Positions 7,418 to 8,967 of a DNA stretch of 8,967 bases are shown here, piece after piece. Location: contig JAEYRQ010000418.1 in assembly GCA_023435545.1 (NCBI GenBank), positions 1 to 8,967 of the forward strand. Direction: 5' to 3'. The notes below the pieces were generated by a model that was not told where the DNA came from, did no database searches, and saw nothing but the letters and a program-made list of their open reading frames with translations. This stretch comes from Pseudomonadota bacterium. Lineage in GTDB: Bacteria; Pseudomonadota; Alphaproteobacteria; Rhizobiales; Tepidamorphaceae. The stretch's first letter is position 1. Every line of letters begins with the position of its first letter. Made by a program: the position numbers and the translations under genes.

Positions 7418-7440
7418 TGCGCCGAGACGCCATCGGCGCA
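7418..7440. repeat. Hairpin with 8-bp stem TGCGCCGA/TCGGCGCA
   Basis: Perfect 8-bp arms flank the 7-base loop GACGCCA. It could slow transcription or protect the 3' end of the upstream mRNA. There is no T-tract after it on the plus strand; the minus strand has only TTTGTAT. It is therefore listed as a hairpin and not called a terminator. Confidence 0.45.
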
Positions 7441-7520
7441 CTACCGGGACCGCGAGGCGGGGGCACGCCCTGAAATCGCGGTAACCGGTCTGGCGCCAAG
7501 CCTTCCGGGATCCAATCGAC

Positions 7521-8967
7521 GTGCCGCCGCTCAAGGTGGAGGATGCGGACATCGCTCCGCCGACAGCTCCGGCCCGACGCTCGCGCGTCGACATCGCCGC
7601 AGCCGTCTGCCTGACGGTTTCCACACTGCTGGTGCTCGCCGACGTACTCGCCGGGCTGCATGTGGCGGCGCTGGTCGCGGTACCGGTCCTTTGCCTCTAC
7701 TTCGCGCTCTGCTGGCATCGGCTGATGCTGAATTCGAAGGTACTCTTCGGCATTTGTCTGGCAGTCGCGGCCTGGGCATTGATCGGGGGACGCGCCTGGG
7801 AGATCTATGATGGCGCGGCCGGTCGCACCGCCTACCTGCCGGCGCTGATCGCCATGCTCAGCCTGCTGCGCGCGGCCGCCTCATGCTCTCAAAACATCGC
7901 CACCGCCGGCCGGCACCTGGTCAACCAGCCGCCGAGCCGGCGCTACATCGCGCTCACCTTCGGCGGCCACGCCTTCGGTGTCCTGTTCAACATCGGTGGC
8001 CTGGCGCTGTTGATCGACATGACGAAGCGTGCCAACACGCTCGCTGCCGCCGGCGGCGATGCGCGCATCATGCACTGGCGCGAGCGGCGGATGACCACGG
8101 CGGTGCTGCGCGGCTTCGCGGCTGTGATCTTCTGGTCCCCGCTCGGCATCTCCCTCAACCTGCTGCTGACGCTGCTTCCCGATGTGAAGTGGGCAGAAAT
8201 CCTGCCGATCGGCCTTGCCTGCACGGTCGGGTTCGTCGCGCTCGGCTGGCTGTTCGATCAGCTGCAACGCCCGCCGGGTCCGCGGCCCACGGCGCGCCCG
8301 CGCGAGCCGGGCGGCTGGGGTGCGCTGGCGGCGGTGGTTGGGCATATCGCAGTGCTGGCCTCACTCACCTGGGCGGCCGAGCTGGTTACCGGCCGACCGT
8401 TCCAGACGGTGCTTCTCGTCATTGTCCCGGCCTACTCGCTCCTCTGGGCGTTCGGCTCGCACCTGGTGCAGCGCCATCCTGCACCGTTCGCGGCAAGCGC
8501 CTCGGTGATGCTGCGCGAAGGCATCGCCCGATACCCGGCCTACGCCAACGAACTCGCCGTCTTCGCCGCGTCGGGCTTCCTCGGGGTGTCGATGGTCGCT
8601 CTGGTGCCGCGCGAGGCGACGCAGGCCGTCCTCGCGGCCCTGGCGCTCCCGCCCGGGGTGTTCGCCAGTCTGCTGTCGCTGACCGTCGTCGTGCTGGCGT
8701 TCCTCGGCCTCAACCCGCTGATCTCGTCGGCGATACTCGCCGGAGCGGCCGCGAGCATCCACATCCCCGGTCTTCCCAACGAGGCGATCCTCTTCGCCAT
8801 CATCGCCGGCTGGGCCTGTACCGTCCTGACGTCGCCGATGAACACCAGCCTCGTCATGACCGCCTCGATGATCGGCCGGCCGAGCTTCGAGGTCGGCGTC
8901 CGATGGAACGGCGCATTCGCCATTGCGATCATGTGCATCGCGATCGTCCTGCTGGTCTTGCTTCTGC
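7521..8967 (+). CDS. Polytopic membrane protein, probable transporter of unknown substrate (3' end beyond window)
   Basis: The 482 residues visible form about 12-13 hydrophobic segments with short loops, after a soluble N-terminus of about 22 residues. Segments lie roughly at 23-46, 47-65, 71-90, 102-119, 140-165, 192-218, 223-247, 263-287, 294-317, 346-366, 383-414, 423-450 and 461-482. Two regions look alike: FN at 156-157 followed by WSPLGISLNL (205-214), and LNPL at 397-400 followed by TSPMNTSLVM (437-446). Paired Asn and Ser-Pro motifs inside broken membrane helices recall the ion-transporter (IT) superfamily repeats, but I cannot name a family. The start is uncertain: GTG at 7521 is the first usable codon after an in-frame stop at 7482-7484 and has only a weak CGGGA ahead; GTG at 7536 is possible. 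It follows the hydrolase gene by 184 bp on the same strand and could import the pathway substrate (inference). Confidence 0.75.
   Translation, partial: MPPLKVEDADIAPPTAPARRSRVDIAAAVCLTVSTLLVLADVLAGLHVAALVAVPVLCLYFALCWHRLMLNSKVLFGICLAVAAWALIGGRAWEIYDGAAGRTAYLPALIAMLSLLRAAASCSQNIATAGRHLVNQPPSRRYIALTFGGHAFGVLFNIGGLALLIDMTKRANTLAAAGGDARIMHWRERRMTTAVLRGFAAVIFWSPLGISLNLLLTLLPDVKWAEILPIGLACTVGFVALGWLFDQLQRPPGPRPTARPREPGGWGALAAVVGHIAVLASLTWAAELVTGRPFQTVLLVIVPAYSLLWAFGSHLVQRHPAPFAASASVMLREGIARYPAYANELAVFAASGFLGVSMVALVPREATQAVLAALALPPGVFASLLSLTVVVLAFLGLNPLISSAILAGAAASIHIPGLPNEAILFAIIAGWACTVLTSPMNTSLVMTASMIGRPSFEVGVRWNGAFAIAIMCIAIVLLVLLL

Larger units (their letters stand above)
7337..7520. other. 184-bp intergenic region with two inverted repeats
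   Basis: No gene is seen here. CCCTGA-TG-TCAGGG forms a perfect 14-bp interrupted palindrome at 7384-7397, and an 8-bp stem with a 7-base loop lies at 7418-7440. Neither is followed by a T-run on the plus strand. No promoter box pair could be assigned with confidence, so the downstream membrane-protein gene may be read through from the operon or have its own unrecognised promoter. Confidence 0.6.

Noticed and set aside
7418..7440. Rho-independent terminator after the hydrolase gene
   Set aside because: The stem is good but is followed by CTACCGGGAC with no T-tract on the coding strand.
6053..7624. 523-residue open frame on the minus strand opposite the coxG-like and hydrolase genes
   Set aside because: Antisense to two well-supported genes and without any recognised motif; a by-product of high third-position GC.
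7881..8345. Minus-strand open frames opposite the membrane-protein gene (for example 7881-8345 and 8361-8762)
   Set aside because: They run antisense to a continuous frame with a strong hydrophobic-segment pattern extending to the window end; their own translations are low-complexity and charged, typical of shadows.

Overview
The window is a GC-rich, densely packed piece of bacterial chromosome. By eye roughly two thirds of bases are G or C, with strong third-position G/C bias. Short SD-led genes, ATGA-type overlaps and gene families common in soil and marine Alphaproteobacteria suggest that class (Rhizobiales/Rhodospirillales-like). This is an inference from style; no rRNA or other phylogenetic marker is present. 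I see no tRNA, IS element, phage gene or CRISPR array.

Layout. (1) Bases 1-4304, plus strand: a translationally coupled molybdenum-hydroxylase operon of the xanthine dehydrogenase/CoxL family. It holds a large molybdopterin subunit cut by the left window edge, a small subunit with two [2Fe-2S] clusters, and a second, complete large molybdopterin subunit. No FAD-binding medium subunit lies in the window. (2) Bases 4285-4887, minus strand: an XRE-type HTH plus cupin regulator whose 3' end overlaps the operon end by 20 bp. (3) Bases 4888-5019: a 132-bp divergent control region with a recognisable plus-strand promoter (TTGCTT, 16 bp, extended -10 TGATATACA). An AT-rich cluster of TTGA/TCAA half-sites over the -10 and start region is a candidate operator. 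(4) Bases 5020-7336, plus strand: two small tandem cupin proteins, a CoxG-like SRPBCC protein with a C-terminal membrane-binding tail, and a cyclase-family (kynurenine formamidase/isatin hydrolase fold) metal hydrolase. (5) Bases 7521 to the right edge: a polytopic membrane protein, probably a transporter, open at the edge and not confidently assignable to a family.

Taken together this looks like a regulated catabolic cluster. The membrane protein would import a substrate, the molybdenum hydroxylase would oxidise it (typically inserting a water-derived oxygen into an aromatic N-heterocycle or aldehyde), and the cyclase-family hydrolase would open an amide, lactam or lactone-like bond. The cupins would act on or bind an intermediate. 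The CoxG-like protein may tie the oxidase to the membrane and quinone pool. The substrate cannot be read from the sequence. The active-site loops (PYRGVSR and TYRAPGR) differ from the AYRCSFR loop of true aerobic CO dehydrogenase, so this is not a form I CO dehydrogenase despite the CoxG. The points most worth a second look are the paired large subunits around one Fe-S subunit, the cupin pair in which one member has lost its metal ligands, the putative operator, and the membrane protein with a visible internal repeat.
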